NCBI RefSeq assembly: GCF_010211765.1
Contig: NZ_PDWO01000009.1
Coordinates: 1-64,000 of the forward strand
Source of the DNA: Pseudoxanthomonas kaohsiungensis
GTDB lineage: Bacteria > Pseudomonadota > Gammaproteobacteria > Xanthomonadales > Xanthomonadaceae
Length of the DNA: 64,000 bases
Reading direction: 5' to 3'
Shown here: in pieces, positions 46,592 to 56,536 of the stretch
Layout: each line of letters begins with the position of its first letter
Numbering within the stretch: position 1 is the first letter of the stretch
Position numbers and translations under genes: made by a program
Notes under the pieces: generated by a model
The model's database searches: none
Seen by the model: only the letters and a program-made list of their open reading frames with translations
What the model was told of the DNA's origin: nothing

Positions 46592-47038
46592 CCTCGGCGC
46601 CCACTCGGCGTAATACAGCCGCCATTGCCCGTCCTCTTCGCGCCAGCCGCTGGTCACGTCCCAGGCCTGCGCGCTGTCGGGCATGAAGCGGCCGCTGCCG
46701 CCGGTGGCCACCGCGCTGAACTTCACCGTCGCGCGATCGCCGCGGATCTCCACGTCCGCCGGTCCGACGGTCACACCGATGCGGGCGTTGGCGAGCATCT
46801 GCGCACGCACGACCTGCTGCAGTGCAGCACGATCGATGCCGGCGTTGCCGCCAAAATCGGCCGCCACCCCGTCCATGAAATCGGCAGGCCGGCGCTGCTC
46901 CAGCGCCTGCTGCATCGAGGCGATCTGCTCGCGCAGGCGCTGTTCCGGCGGAGTCCGGCTGCAGCCGGCGACCAGCAGCAGGGCCAGCGCGAAACCGGCC
47001 ACGCGTACCCCCTGCCGCACCCCATGCCCTTGCTTCAT
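46589..47038 (-). CDS. Small lipoprotein, NTF2-like
   Basis: The 149-residue protein starts at ATG 47038 with a signal peptide and lipobox (FALALLLVAGCSRTPP). The mature part is about 125 residues with a helix-strand pattern and WREEDGQWRLYYAEWAPR at the end, resembling the NTF2/SnoaL fold of DUF4440-type proteins. Function unknown. Its last codon and TAG stop overlap a REP-like arm. It is divergent from rpfB across a 113-bp gap. Confidence 0.75.
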   Translation of the reverse strand: MKQGHGVRQGVRVAGFALALLLVAGCSRTPPEQRLREQIASMQQALEQRRPADFMDGVAADFGGNAGIDRAALQQVVRAQMLANARIGVTVGPADVEIRGDRATVKFSAVATGGSGRFMPDSAQAWDVTSGWREEDGQWRLYYAEWAPR

Positions 47039-47151
47039 GGCTTCGCCTTTTCCATCCGGGACGGTATGCTGCCATCGAAGACGGCCGGAATCGAACCGTC
47101 GAATACAGAATGTCGTTGTAACCAAGCAATCCACCTCGGGAGGGAGGCGCA

Positions 47152-48843
47152 ATGAACTCGGATCGTCCCTGGCTGCGGAGCTATCCGCAGGGCGTACCTG
47201 CAGAAATCGATCCGGACGAGTACCGCTCCATCGCCGCGGTTTTCGCATCATCGGCATCCCGGTATGCCGACCGGCCGGCGTACAGCAACTTCGGCAAGCA
47301 GCTGACCTACGCCCAGGTCGACGACCTCAGCAAGCAGTTCGCCGCCTACCTGCTCGGCGAGCTGGGGCTGAAGAAGGGCGATCGCGTGGCGATCATGATG
47401 CCCAACTGCCTGCAGTACCCGATCGCCACCTTCGGCGTGCTGCGCGCCGGCCTGACCGTGGTCAACGTCAATCCGCTCTACACCGCCCGCGAGCTCAAGC
47501 ACCAGCTGGTGGACGCGGGCGCCTCGGCGATCGTGGTAGTCGACAACTTCGGCCACACCGTGCAGGACGTGCTGGCCGATACCCCGCTCAAGCAGGTGAT
47601 CACCACCGGCCTGGGCGACATGATCGGCTTCCCCAAGGGCGCCATCGTCAACTTCGTGCTGAAGTACGTGAAGAAGATGGTGCCCGACTACGACATCCCG
47701 GGGGCGGTGCGCTTCCGCGATGCGCTGGCCGCGGGCAAGCGCCACGCCCTGCCCGAGGTCGACATCGATCCCGGCGACATCGCCTTCCTGCAGTACACCG
47801 GCGGCACCACCGGCGTGGCCAAGGGCGCGATGCTGACCCACCGCAACCTGGTGGCGAACATGCAGCAGGCCTCCGCCTGGCTGGGCGCCAACCAGCTCGA
47901 GCGCGGCAAGGAAATCATCATCACCGCGTTGCCGCTGTACCACATCTTCGCCTTGACGGCGAACGGGCTGGTGTTCATGGAGCTGGGCGGGCTCAACCAC
48001 CTGATCACCAACCCGCGCGACATGCCCGGCTTCGTCAAGGAGCTCAAGGGCACGCGCTTCACCGCCATCACCGGCGTCAACACGCTGTTCAACGGCCTGC
48101 TCAACACCCCGGGTTTCGACGAGGTGGATTTCTCCTCGCTGAAGGTGACCCTGGGCGGCGGCATGGCGGTGCAGCGCGCGGTGGCCGAGCGCTGGAAGAA
48201 GGTCACCGGCGTGACCCTGGTGGAGGCGTACGGCCTGACCGAAACCTCGCCCGCGGCCTGCATCAACCCGCTGGACATCAAGGAATTCAACGGCTCCATC
48301 GGCCTGCCGATACCGTCCACCGACGTTTGCGTGAAGGACGACGACGGCAACATCCTCGCGACCGGCCAGGTCGGCGAGCTCTGCGTGAAGGGCCCGCAGG
48401 TGATGAAGGGCTACTGGCAGCGCCCGGAGGAGACGGCCAAGGTCATCGACGCCGACGGCTGGCTGCATACCGGCGACATGGCCCGGATCGACGACAAGGG
48501 CTTCGTCTACATCGTCGACCGCAAGAAGGACATGATCCTGGTCTCGGGCTTCAACGTGTACCCGAACGAGGTCGAGGACGTGGTCGCGGCGATGCCCGGG
48601 GTGCTGGAAGTGGCGGCGATCGGCGTGCCGGACGAGCGTTCGGGCGAAGCGGTCAAGCTGTTCGTGGTCCGCAAGGACCCCTCGCTCACCGCCGAGCAGA
48701 TCAAGGCCTACTGCCGCGAGGCGCTGACCGGCTACAAGCAGCCTCGCCACATCGAGTTCCGGACCGAGCTGCCGAAGACCAACGTCGGCAAGATCCTGCG
48801 CAAGGAGCTGCGCGACCCGCCCCCTGCCGCCCCGGCGGCCTGA
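47152..48843 (+). CDS. rpfB: Long-chain acyl-CoA synthetase RpfB
   Basis: The 563-residue AMP-forming ligase has the P-loop-like [18 protein letters not shown], the A5 motif [11 protein letters not shown] and [16 protein letters not shown]. It ends with the catalytic-lysine region [12 protein letters not shown]. It activates fatty acids to acyl-CoA; in Xanthomonas RpfB does this and also turns over the DSF signal. It sits directly upstream of rpfF as in the canonical cluster. A 25-bp perfect hairpin begins seven bases after its stop. A strong GGGAGGGAGG ribosome site fixes the ATG at 47152. Confidence 0.93.
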   Translation: MNSDRPWLRSYPQGVPAEIDPDEYRSIAAVFASSASRYADRPAYSNFGKQLTYAQVDDLSKQFAAYLLGELGLKKGDRVAIMMPNCLQYPIATFGVLRAGLTVVNVNPLYTARELKHQLVDAGASAIVVVDNFGHTVQDVLADTPLKQVITTGLGDMIGFPKGAIVNFVLKYVKKMVPDYDIPGAVRFRDALAAGKRHALPEVDIDPGDIAFLQYTGGTTGVAKGAMLTHRNLVANMQQASAWLGANQLERGKEIIITALPLYHIFALTANGLVFMELGGLNHLITNPRDMPGFVKELKGTRFTAITGVNTLFNGLLNTPGFDEVDFSSLKVTLGGGMAVQRAVAERWKKVTGVTLVEAYGLTETSPAACINPLDIKEFNGSIGLPIPSTDVCVKDDDGNILATGQVGELCVKGPQVMKGYWQRPEETAKVIDADGWLHTGDMARIDDKGFVYIVDRKKDMILVSGFNVYPNEVEDVVAAMPGVLEVAAIGVPDERSGEAVKLFVVRKDPSLTAEQIKAYCREALTGYKQPRHIEFRTELPKTNVGKILRKELRDPPPAAPAA

Positions 48844-48849
48844 CCGCCC

Positions 48850-48905
48850 TTGCCGCCAAACGGAAGCGCCCCGGCAGGGGCCGGGGCGCTTCCGTTTGGC
48901 GGCAA
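48850..48905 (+). terminator. 25-bp perfect hairpin after rpfB
   Basis: Bases 48850-48874 are the exact reverse complement of 48881-48905 with a 6-base loop (CAGGGG). The stem contains CGCCAAACGGAAGCGCCCCGG-type sequence. It should end or strongly attenuate rpfB transcription before rpfF; no T-run follows. Confidence 0.85.
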
Positions 48906-49094
48906 GGCGGCCGTGGGCGACGGCCTCCGGCGCCCGTTGCGGGCGCGTTTTTCCGGTTTCTTAACGATCCGCCACGGAGGATTCCGGGCGCTCCGGCCAG
49001 TCGCTTTTAATTATCCGTTCAGGTGTAGCATGGCCGGGCAACATCCCCCGCCTGCCGTGAAGCCGGCAGGTCAGCCGACCCCGGAGAGACCGCC

Positions 49095-49967
49095 ATGAGC
49101 ACGATCGAAAAGCTGCAGCGCACCCACCATTTCCCGACCATCCGCGTGCAGACGCCGCCCGACGGCAGCGCCCACTGGCTCTACATGCATGCCGACGCCG
49201 GCCAGTCCGGCGTGCGCCCGTGCTGCCGCTTCGAGATGCTCGAGGACATGTGGAGCTACATGAGCTCGATCACCCTGCGCGAATCGCAGCGCCACCAGGG
49301 CCGGCTGCGCCACTTCGTGCTGGCCTCGGCCGCCTCGGCCTACAACCTCGGCGGCGACCTGGAGCTGTTCGGCCGCCTGATCCGCGAGGGCAACCGCGAG
49401 CGGCTGCTGGCCTATGCGCGCCGTTGCGTGGAAGGCGTCCACCACGTCCACACCGGTTTCGGCGGCGACATGCATACCGTGTCCCTGATCCAGGGCGACG
49501 CGCTCGGCGGCGGCCTGGAAATGGCGCTGGCCTGCCACACGATCGTCGCCGAGGAAGGCGTCGGCATGGGCCTGCCGGAGGTGCTGTTCGGCCTGTTCCC
49601 GGGCATGGGCGCCTATTCGTTCCTGTGCAAGCGCGTCAGCCCGCGCCAGGCCGAGAAGATGATCCTCAGCGGCGAGGTCTACAGCAGCGAGGAGATGTAC
49701 CGCCTGGGCGTGGTCGACGTGCTCGTGCCCAAGGGCCAGGGCGAGTCGGCGGTGCAGGACCTGATCCGCCAGCACCAGCGGGCGCCGCATTCGCACCTGG
49801 CGATGAACGCCGTGCGCAAGATCGGCCAGCCGGTCAGCTACGAGGAACTGATGGGCATCACCGAGGTATGGGTCGACACCGCGCTGGCGCTGGGCGACAA
49901 GTCGCTGCGGACGATGGAGCGCATCGTGCGTGCGCAGACGCGCAGGGCCAGCTCGGAAGCCGCCTGA
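49095..49967 (+). CDS. rpfF: DSF synthase RpfF
   Basis: The 290-residue crotonase-fold enzyme makes the diffusible signal factor, a cis-2-unsaturated fatty acid. It shows YNLGGDLELFGRLIREGNRE, GDALGGGLEMALACHTIVAEEG and MGLPEVLFGLFPGMGAYSF. Candidate catalytic Glu residues E142 and E162 are one position from E141/E161 of the Xanthomonas enzyme as I recall them. Start ATG 49095 follows GGAGAG. It is convergent with rpfC-rpfG, and RpfC would bind and restrain RpfF as well as sense its product. Confidence 0.95.
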   Translation: MSTIEKLQRTHHFPTIRVQTPPDGSAHWLYMHADAGQSGVRPCCRFEMLEDMWSYMSSITLRESQRHQGRLRHFVLASAASAYNLGGDLELFGRLIREGNRERLLAYARRCVEGVHHVHTGFGGDMHTVSLIQGDALGGGLEMALACHTIVAEEGVGMGLPEVLFGLFPGMGAYSFLCKRVSPRQAEKMILSGEVYSSEEMYRLGVVDVLVPKGQGESAVQDLIRQHQRAPHSHLAMNAVRKIGQPVSYEELMGITEVWVDTALALGDKSLRTMERIVRAQTRRASSEAA

Positions 49968-50021
49968 TTCGGTACCGCAAGGCCGCCGGATCGAGCGGCA
50001 GCGGCATCAGGGGGAGAATCG

Positions 50022-50042
50022 GGCCCGGCAGGATGCCGGGCC
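50022..50042 (+). terminator. rpfF terminator
   Basis: GGCCCGGCA (50022-50030) pairs with TGCCGGGCC (50034-50042) around GGA and is followed by TTTGCT. It lies between the convergent rpfF and rpfC. Confidence 0.8.
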
Positions 50043-50061
50043 TTTGCTCTTCAGGGCCGGC

Positions 50062-52257
50062 TCAACCCGGCTCGCCGCCACCATCGCGCAAGTTGCCCCG
50101 CGCCTGCTGGCGCGCGGCCAGGGCATCGCGACCCTGGGTCAGCGCCGCATTGAGCATCGCGATCCGCTGGCGCCATTCGTTGCGGATCTGCCAGTCAGCC
50201 AGCCGCATCAGCTCGCTGCCCTGCTCGGCCACCTTGACCAGCCCCATGTTGGCGGCCACGCCCTTGATCGCATGGGCATGGTCGCGCAGGCGTGCCCAGT
50301 CCGCCGCTTCGGCCGCGTGCGTCATGGCGCCGATGCAGCCATCGGCGTCGGCCAGGCAGTGGGCGATGAACTCGCGCTCGAACTCCTCGCCCATGCCCAT
50401 CGCCGCCAGTTCGTCCAGCACCGAGCTGTCGAGCACGCCCACCGGCGCCTCGCCGACATCCGGACGCGCTGGCAGGACCGCGTTGCGGCGGCCGCGCTGG
50501 GCGGCGATGTCCGACAGGGTCTCCAGCAACCGGCCGGCGGCGACCGGCTTGGCCAGGAAGGCGTAGGCGCCGGCCTGCTCGCAGCGCTGGATGGACTCGG
50601 GGGTGACGTCGGCGCTGAGCACGACCACCGGGGTCCGCGGGCCGCCACCGGCCTGCATCACGCGCAGCTGCTTGAGCAGGTCCAGGCCACTGACGCCGGG
50701 CATGTGCAGGTCGACGATGACCGCGTCGTAATCGCTGGCCGCCATCGCGTCGAGGACCTCTTCGCCGCCCTCGACCGAGGTGACGCGGTGCCCGGCCTTC
50801 TGCAGCAGCCGCTGCAGCACCATGCGGTTGGCCTCGTAGTCGTCGGCCACCAGCAGCTGCATGCTGCGCACGCGCGCACGGTGGCGCAGGAACGGATCGG
50901 CGAAGGCGATGATGTTGTCGCCGCCATCGCGCAGCGCGGTTTCGCTCTCGACCTCGGCGATCGGCGCAGCCGACGGGCGCAGTGCGCGCGCCTGCGGCGC
51001 CGCGAAGGGCAACTCCACCCAGAAGCGGCTGCCGCGACCTTCAAGGCTCTCGAAGCCGATCCGCCCGCCCATCGCCTCGGTCAGGCCCTTGGCGATCGTG
51101 GTCCCCAGGCCGGTGCCGCCATAGCGGCGGGCCAGGCCCGCGTCGGCCTGCTCGAATGCCTCGAACAGTCGGCCGCGCATCGCCGCCGGGATGCCGATGC
51201 CGGTATCGGTGACGGTGAAGCGCAGGCGGGTGCGCGCATCCTCGGGCGCGCCGGCGGCCACGTCCACGTCCACCCGCACCCGCCCCTGGTCGGTGAACTT
51301 GACCGCGTTGCCGACCAGGTTCAGCAGCACCTGGCGGACGTGGCCGGGATCGCCGTGCACGGTTTCCGGCACGCCGTCGCCGACCACCACCAGGTAGTCG
51401 ATGTTCTTGGCGCGCGCCTGCGGGTGCAGGATCAGGCCGATGCTGGACACGACCTCGCGTGGCGAGAAGTCGGACAGGTTGAGCTTGAGCTTGCCCGCCT
51501 CGATCGCCGAGATGTCGAGCACGTCCTCGACCAGCGCCATCAGCGTGCGGGTCGAGGCCTGGATGGTGCGCACGCACTCGCGCTGCTCATCGTCCAGGCG
51601 GGTGGTCGCCAGCAACTCGGACATGCCCCCCAGGCCGTTGAGCGGCGTGCGGAACTCGTGGCTCATGTTGGCCAGGAACCGGCTCTTGGCCTCGCTGGCA
51701 CGCCGCGCTTCCTCGGTCGCGCGGGTCAACTGCCTGAGCAGGCTGGACAGGTACAGCGGCACCGCCGCCAGGCCCACGAGCAAGCCCACGCCCAGGCCGC
51801 GCACCTGGGCCCAGAAATCATTGGACACCAGCACCGTGCCGAAACTGGCGACCGCCATCGCCACGGCCACGTACAGGTAGCGGTTGCCGTAGCGCAGGCC
51901 GTTGCCGACGGTCACCCACATCACCACCACGTAGACCCAGGCCAGCGGCTCGCCCATGGCGATCATGCCGGCGGCCATCAGGCCGTAGTCGGCGAGCATG
52001 CCGACCACGCGGCGCACGTCGGAGCGCCCCGGGCGCGCCAGCAGCGCGGCGAAGATGCCCAGGCTCAGGGTGAGGCCGGTGAGCACGATCGCCAGCACGG
52101 TCCGGTACTGCTCCGGCTCCAGCCCGCCGCGCGAGGAAGGCAGCAGCACGTAGCCCAGGATCAGCAGGATCAGGACGATGCGCACCAGCGCCTGGCCGTG
52201 CTCGCTGTCAGGGCGGTTGGCGAGGCGGTGGCGCAGCCAGGCGAAGGGCTCAGCCAT
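50062..52257 (-). CDS. rpfC: Hybrid sensor histidine kinase RpfC
   Basis: The 731-residue membrane sensor has five predicted helices in residues about 22-172. The histidine kinase has H200 in SHEFRTPLN. The ATPase region contains NAVKFTDQG and DTGIGIP. A receiver domain has D516 (IVDLHMPG) and K570, and a C-terminal Hpt domain has H662 in HAIKG. It would detect DSF and phosphorelay to RpfG. The ATG at 52257 overlaps the rpfG stop by 8 bases, so the two are one operon; rpfH, which lies between them in X. campestris, is absent. Confidence 0.94.
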   Translation of the reverse strand: MAEPFAWLRHRLANRPDSEHGQALVRIVLILLILGYVLLPSSRGGLEPEQYRTVLAIVLTGLTLSLGIFAALLARPGRSDVRRVVGMLADYGLMAAGMIAMGEPLAWVYVVVMWVTVGNGLRYGNRYLYVAVAMAVASFGTVLVSNDFWAQVRGLGVGLLVGLAAVPLYLSSLLRQLTRATEEARRASEAKSRFLANMSHEFRTPLNGLGGMSELLATTRLDDEQRECVRTIQASTRTLMALVEDVLDISAIEAGKLKLNLSDFSPREVVSSIGLILHPQARAKNIDYLVVVGDGVPETVHGDPGHVRQVLLNLVGNAVKFTDQGRVRVDVDVAAGAPEDARTRLRFTVTDTGIGIPAAMRGRLFEAFEQADAGLARRYGGTGLGTTIAKGLTEAMGGRIGFESLEGRGSRFWVELPFAAPQARALRPSAAPIAEVESETALRDGGDNIIAFADPFLRHRARVRSMQLLVADDYEANRMVLQRLLQKAGHRVTSVEGGEEVLDAMAASDYDAVIVDLHMPGVSGLDLLKQLRVMQAGGGPRTPVVVLSADVTPESIQRCEQAGAYAFLAKPVAAGRLLETLSDIAAQRGRRNAVLPARPDVGEAPVGVLDSSVLDELAAMGMGEEFEREFIAHCLADADGCIGAMTHAAEAADWARLRDHAHAIKGVAANMGLVKVAEQGSELMRLADWQIRNEWRQRIAMLNAALTQGRDALAARQQARGNLRDGGGEPG

Positions 52258-53389
52258 GGGCCAGCCCTCCCGGCCGCGCCGACGCGGTGGAGTACTGCTC
52301 GCAGATCAGTTGCAGGCGCTCGCGCCCGCGCATCAGCGCGTCGACGCAATCGGGGTCGAACAGGCGGCCACGCTGGGCGTAGAGGTAGGCCAGCGCGGCG
52401 TCCACCGTCCAGGCTTCCTTGTACGGGCGCGGCGAGATCAGCGCGTCGAACACGTCGGCCACGGCGACGATGCGCGCTTCCAGCGGGATCGCCTCGCCGG
52501 CCAGGCCGTCGGGATAGCCGCTGCCGTCGTAGCGTTCGTGGTGGCGCAGGGCGATCATCGCCCCGACCTGGATGAAGCGGTTCTGGCTGCCGCTGAGCAA
52601 CTCGTGGCCGATGCGCGGATGCCGTCGCATGACCGCCATCTCGGCCTCGTCCAGCTTGCCGGCCTTCATCAGCACCGCGTCGGGGATGGCGATCTTGCCC
52701 ATGTCGTGCAGCGGGGCGGCCATCTCGATGGTGCGCACGTCGTCCTCGGCCAGGCCCATGCCTTCGGCCACCAGCCCGGCCACGCGCGACATGCGCTCCA
52801 GGTAGGCGCTGGTGCCGGCGTCGCGGAACTCGATCGCGCGGGCCAGGCGCGACAGCGTCTCGCGCTCGCGCTCCTCGACTTCGTGCATGCTCGACAGCAG
52901 CCGCTGCTCGAGCGACAGCGCCCGCTGCTTGACCGTCTCCGACTGCTGGCGCAGCTGGAGCAGGTTGTGGCACCGCGCCCGCAGCTCGCGCGGGCGTACC
53001 GGCTTGACCAGGAAGTCGATCACCCCCGACTCCAGCGCCGCCTGCCGGACCGGCTCGTCGCCGACGACGGTGATCAGGATGATCGGGATGTCGCGGTGCT
53101 TGGGCAGCCGGCGGAAGCGGCGGGCGAACTCCAGCCCGTCCATGCCCGGCATGCGGTAGTCGAGCAGCAGCAGGTCGGTGGGGTTGTTGTCGCACCAGGC
53201 CAGCGCCTGGCGGGCGTCGCCGAAGTCGTGCACGGCCAGCTCCGAGGTGATGTCCTCGATGATGTGCCGCAGCATCGTACGCGCCGATGCCTGATCGTCG
53301 ACGATGACGATGTCCAATTGCCGTTCCGCCCCTTGGCACCCCGCCGTAGGATCGCAGAATAGCGCGCTACCGGCCCTGCCCGCACCCAT
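52250..53389 (-). CDS. rpfG: Response regulator with HD-GYP phosphodiesterase domain RpfG
   Basis: The 379-residue protein (ATG 53389) has a receiver domain with phospho-acceptor D77 (LLLDYRMPG) and a conserved lysine in DFLVKPVRPRE. A linker helix leads to an HD-GYP domain with HDMGK (H229/D230) and HHERYDGSGYPDGL. It hydrolyses c-di-GMP when RpfC signals, raising virulence-factor genes in relatives. The first about 25 residues do not match the usual N-terminus, so a TTG start near LDIVIVDDQ is a real alternative. It is followed by rpfC. Confidence 0.93.
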   Translation of the reverse strand: MGAGRAGSALFCDPTAGCQGAERQLDIVIVDDQASARTMLRHIIEDITSELAVHDFGDARQALAWCDNNPTDLLLLDYRMPGMDGLEFARRFRRLPKHRDIPIILITVVGDEPVRQAALESGVIDFLVKPVRPRELRARCHNLLQLRQQSETVKQRALSLEQRLLSSMHEVEERERETLSRLARAIEFRDAGTSAYLERMSRVAGLVAEGMGLAEDDVRTIEMAAPLHDMGKIAIPDAVLMKAGKLDEAEMAVMRRHPRIGHELLSGSQNRFIQVGAMIALRHHERYDGSGYPDGLAGEAIPLEARIVAVADVFDALISPRPYKEAWTVDAALAYLYAQRGRLFDPDCVDALMRGRERLQLICEQYSTASARPGGLAHG

Positions 53390-53567
53390 GTCAGCCCCCC
53401 GCCCTTGCGGGATCGCGCGGCGTTCAGCCCCGCTTGTACCCCGGAAAGACGCAGGGAGCGTGCCAGCACGGCGGCGGGAAGGGGCGGAAACCGTGACGCA
53501 ATGCAGGGAACGGGGATTCGTTACGGGTGCCTGGCGGCGAAGCCCGGCCGCGCCCGCCGGCGGCCGC

Positions 53568-53587
53568 ACGCCCGGATTTCCGGGCGT
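53568..53587 (-). terminator. lysS terminator
   Basis: ACGCCCGG (53568-53575) and CCGGGCGT (53580-53587) form an 8-bp stem with an ATTT loop, 12 bases beyond the lysS stop on the minus strand. There is no following T-run. Confidence 0.55.
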
Positions 53588-53598
53588 CCAGGCCGCGA

Positions 53599-55125
53599 TC
53601 AGCCCTGCCCGGGCCGCATGTACGGGAACAGCAGCACGTCGCGGATCGAGGTGCTGCCGGTCAGCAGCATCACCAGCCGGTCGATGCCGATGCCCAGGCC
53701 GCCGGTCGGCGCCAGGCCGTACTCCAGCGCCCGGATGTAGTCGGCGTCGAAGTGCATGGCCTCGTCGTCGCCGCCCTCCTTGGCCTCGACCTGCGCCTGG
53801 AAGCGCGCGGCCTGGTCTTCCGGGTCGTTGAGCTCGGAGAAGCCGTTGGCGATCTCCTTGCCGTTGATGAACAGCTCGAAGCGGTCGGTGTAGCCGGGCT
53901 CGGTATCGCTGGCACGGGCCAGCGGCGAGACCTCGACCGGATGGTCGGTGATGAAGGTCGGCTGGACCAGGGTGTGCTCGACGGTGGCCTCGAAGATCTC
54001 CAGCAGCAGCTTGCCCCAGCCGTAGGACGGCTTGACCCTGATCTTCAGCCGCTCGCAATGGCGCAGCAGCGCATCGCGGTCGGTACAGTCGGCGGCGCTG
54101 ATCTCCGGGTTGTGGTGGCGCACCGCCTCGTCCATGCGCCAGCGGCGGAACTTCGGCCCCAGGTCGATCGCCTGCCCGTCCCATTCCACCTGGGTGGTGC
54201 CAAGTACGACCTGCGCGGTATCGCGGATCACGCTCTCGGTCAGGTCCATCACCTCGTGGTACGTGGCGTAGGCCTCGTACAGCTCGAGCATCGTGAACTC
54301 GGGGTTGTGCCGGGTCGACACGCCCTCGTTGCGGAAATTGCGGTTGATCTCGTAGACGCGCTCCAGGCCACCGACGACCAGCCGCTTGAGGTACAGCTCC
54401 GGCGCCACGCGCAGGTACAGCTGCAGGTCCAGTGCGTTGTGGTGGGTGACGAACGGCTTGGCCGTGGCACCGCCGGGGATGTAATGCATCATCGGCGTTT
54501 CCACTTCCAGGAAACGGCGGGTGTCGAGCCACTCGCGGATCGCACGGATGATCTTGCTGCGCTTGACGAAGACCTCGCGCGCCTCGGGCGTGACGATCAG
54601 GTCGACATAGCGCTGGCGGTAGCGCTGCTCGACGTCGCTCAGGCCGTGCCACTTGTCCGGCAGCGGCCGCAGCGACTTGACCAGCAGGCGCAGCGAGGCG
54701 GCCTTGACCGACAGTTCGCTGGTGCGGGTGCGGGTCAGCCCGCCCTCGACCGCGACGATGTCGCCCACGTCGAACGACTTGAACGCCTCGTATGCCTCGC
54801 CCAGGACATTGCCCTGCAGGAACAGCTGGATCCTGCCGGACTCGTCCATGACCTGGGCGAAGCTGGCCTTGCCCATCACCCGCTTGGCCATCAGCCGGCC
54901 GGCCAGGGCGACCTTGCGCGGCAGCGCCTCGAGCGCTTCGGCCGTCCACTGCTCCGCATCGGCGAACTCGGCCTGCAGGTCGCCGGCATAGTCGGCGCGC
55001 TTGAAGTCGTTGGGGAACGCGATGCCCTGCCCGCGCAGCGCGGCGAGCTTGGCGCGGCGCTCGGCGATCAGGTGGTTCTCGTCGACGGGCGTGGAAGGGG
55101 CGGCGGTGTCGTTGGGCTGGGTCAT
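53599..55125 (-). CDS. lysS: Lysyl-tRNA synthetase (class II)
   Basis: The 508-residue enzyme has the N-terminal anticodon OB-fold ([20 protein letters not shown]). The class II core has motif 2 [20 protein letters not shown] and motif 3 [15 protein letters not shown]. The ATG at 55125 (MTQPND) is the family start; an upstream frame to 55197 has no homologous extension. It lies between prfB and rpfG as in the Xanthomonas rpf region. Confidence 0.97.
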   Translation of the reverse strand: MTQPNDTAAPSTPVDENHLIAERRAKLAALRGQGIAFPNDFKRADYAGDLQAEFADAEQWTAEALEALPRKVALAGRLMAKRVMGKASFAQVMDESGRIQLFLQGNVLGEAYEAFKSFDVGDIVAVEGGLTRTRTSELSVKAASLRLLVKSLRPLPDKWHGLSDVEQRYRQRYVDLIVTPEAREVFVKRSKIIRAIREWLDTRRFLEVETPMMHYIPGGATAKPFVTHHNALDLQLYLRVAPELYLKRLVVGGLERVYEINRNFRNEGVSTRHNPEFTMLELYEAYATYHEVMDLTESVIRDTAQVVLGTTQVEWDGQAIDLGPKFRRWRMDEAVRHHNPEISAADCTDRDALLRHCERLKIRVKPSYGWGKLLLEIFEATVEHTLVQPTFITDHPVEVSPLARASDTEPGYTDRFELFINGKEIANGFSELNDPEDQAARFQAQVEAKEGGDDEAMHFDADYIRALEYGLAPTGGLGIGIDRLVMLLTGSTSIRDVLLFPYMRPGQG

Positions 55126-55251
55126 GGTATCGGTCGGACGCGGGGGCCGCGTTGGAGTCGGGGCTCGCCCGGCGTCCGCTTCGACGGCACCGGGCATCCT
55201 GTCGGGGGAGATGCGGACGCGGTGCCTGGCTCGCCCTTGCGGGCGGCCCGG

Positions 55252-56380
55252 TCAGGCCGCGTCGGACCGTTTCGCGCCGGCCTCCAGGCCGGCCTTCAGG
55301 CTGGCCTCGACGAACTCGTCCAGGTCGCCGTCCAGCACCTTCTGGGTGTCGCTGCGCTCGATGCCGGTGCGCAGGTCCTTGATCCGGCTCTGGTCGAGCA
55401 CGTAGTTGCGGATCTGGCTGCCCCAGCCGATATCGGACTTGGTCGCCTCGACCGCGTCGCGCTCGGCATTGCGCTTCTGGATCTCCAGCTCGTAGAGCTT
55501 GGCGGCCAGCATCTTCATCGCGTTGTCGCGGTTCTGGTGCTGGCTGCGGCCGGTCTGGCAGGCGACCACTATCCCGGTGGGCACGTGGGTGATGCGCACC
55601 GCCGACTCGGTCTTGTTGACGTGCTGGCCACCGGCACCGGAGGAGCGGTAGACGTCGGTCTTCAGGTCGGCCGGGTTGATCTCGATATCGATGTTGTCGT
55701 CGACTTCCGGCGAGACGAACACCGAGGTGAAGCTGGTGTGGCGGCGGTTGTCCGAATCGAACGGCGACTTGCGCACCAGCCGGTGCACGCCGGTTTCGGT
55801 CTTCAGCCAACCGTAGGCGAAGTCGCCTTCCACCCTCAGCGTGGCCGACTTGATGCCGGCGACATCGCCGCCGCTGGCTTCCATCAGCTCGGTCTTCCAG
55901 CCGCGCGACTCGCACCAGCGCAGGTACATGCGCAGCAGCATTTCCGCCCAGTCCTGGGCCTCGGTGCCGCCGGCGCCGGCCTGGATGTCGACGAAGGCGT
56001 TGGCCGAATCCATCTTGCCGGAGAACATGCGCTGGAACTCCAGCGCCTCGATCTGCTTCTGGAAGCGGTCCACGTCGGCGACCACGGCCAGCGCGGTGTC
56101 CTCGTCCTGCTCGCCCTCGGCCAGTTCCAGCAGCTCGGTCGAGCCTTCCAGGCCCTCCAGCACCGAGGCGATGCCGACGACGGTCTTCTCCAGCAGGGAA
56201 CGCTCGCGGCCCAGGCCCTGGGCGCGCTCGGGGTCGTCCCAGACGTTGGGCAGCTCGAGCTCCCGGTTTACTTCTTCCAGACGCTCCTTCTTGGCGTCGT
56301 AGTCAAAGATACCCCCGAAGCGAAACCACCCGGCCGGTGAGGTCGGCGATGCGCTGGCGGACGGGATTGAGCTCGATCAT
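55252..56380 (-). CDS. prfB: Peptide chain release factor 2, with programmed +1 frameshift
   Basis: RF2 releases proteins at UGA and UAA. The start ATG (56380-56378) codes [14 protein letters not shown] and reaches an in-frame TGA after 25 codons (56305-56303). Reading must shift +1 at CTT-TGA-C, skipping base 56305, and then continues [20 protein letters not shown] to the stop at 55252, giving about 375 residues. The recoding signal GGGGGTATCTTTGAC is the classic one. The later part carries the codon-recognition SPF ([10 protein letters not shown]) and the GGQ peptidyl-release motif ([14 protein letters not shown]). It is upstream of lysS on the same strand. Confidence 0.97.
56302..56316 (-). 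promoter_or_regulatory. prfB programmed frameshift site
   Basis: On the minus strand an internal ribosome-site-like GGGGG is followed by TAT CTT TGA C. The ribosome slips +1 on CTT when RF2 is scarce, which is the well-known feedback on RF2 synthesis. Confidence 0.95.
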
Positions 56381-56536
56381 GGCAGTCGGCAGGCTTGAAA
56401 ACGGCCGCCGATTCTAGCAGGGATGCCCGCTTCATCGCGCCCTGCGGCAACCCGCGCCGCACCACGGCCACGGGCCGCTGTGCCGGCACGACCGCCGGGG
56501 CATGCCGGCGTCCACCGGCAGCAGGCGCCGCCGGCA

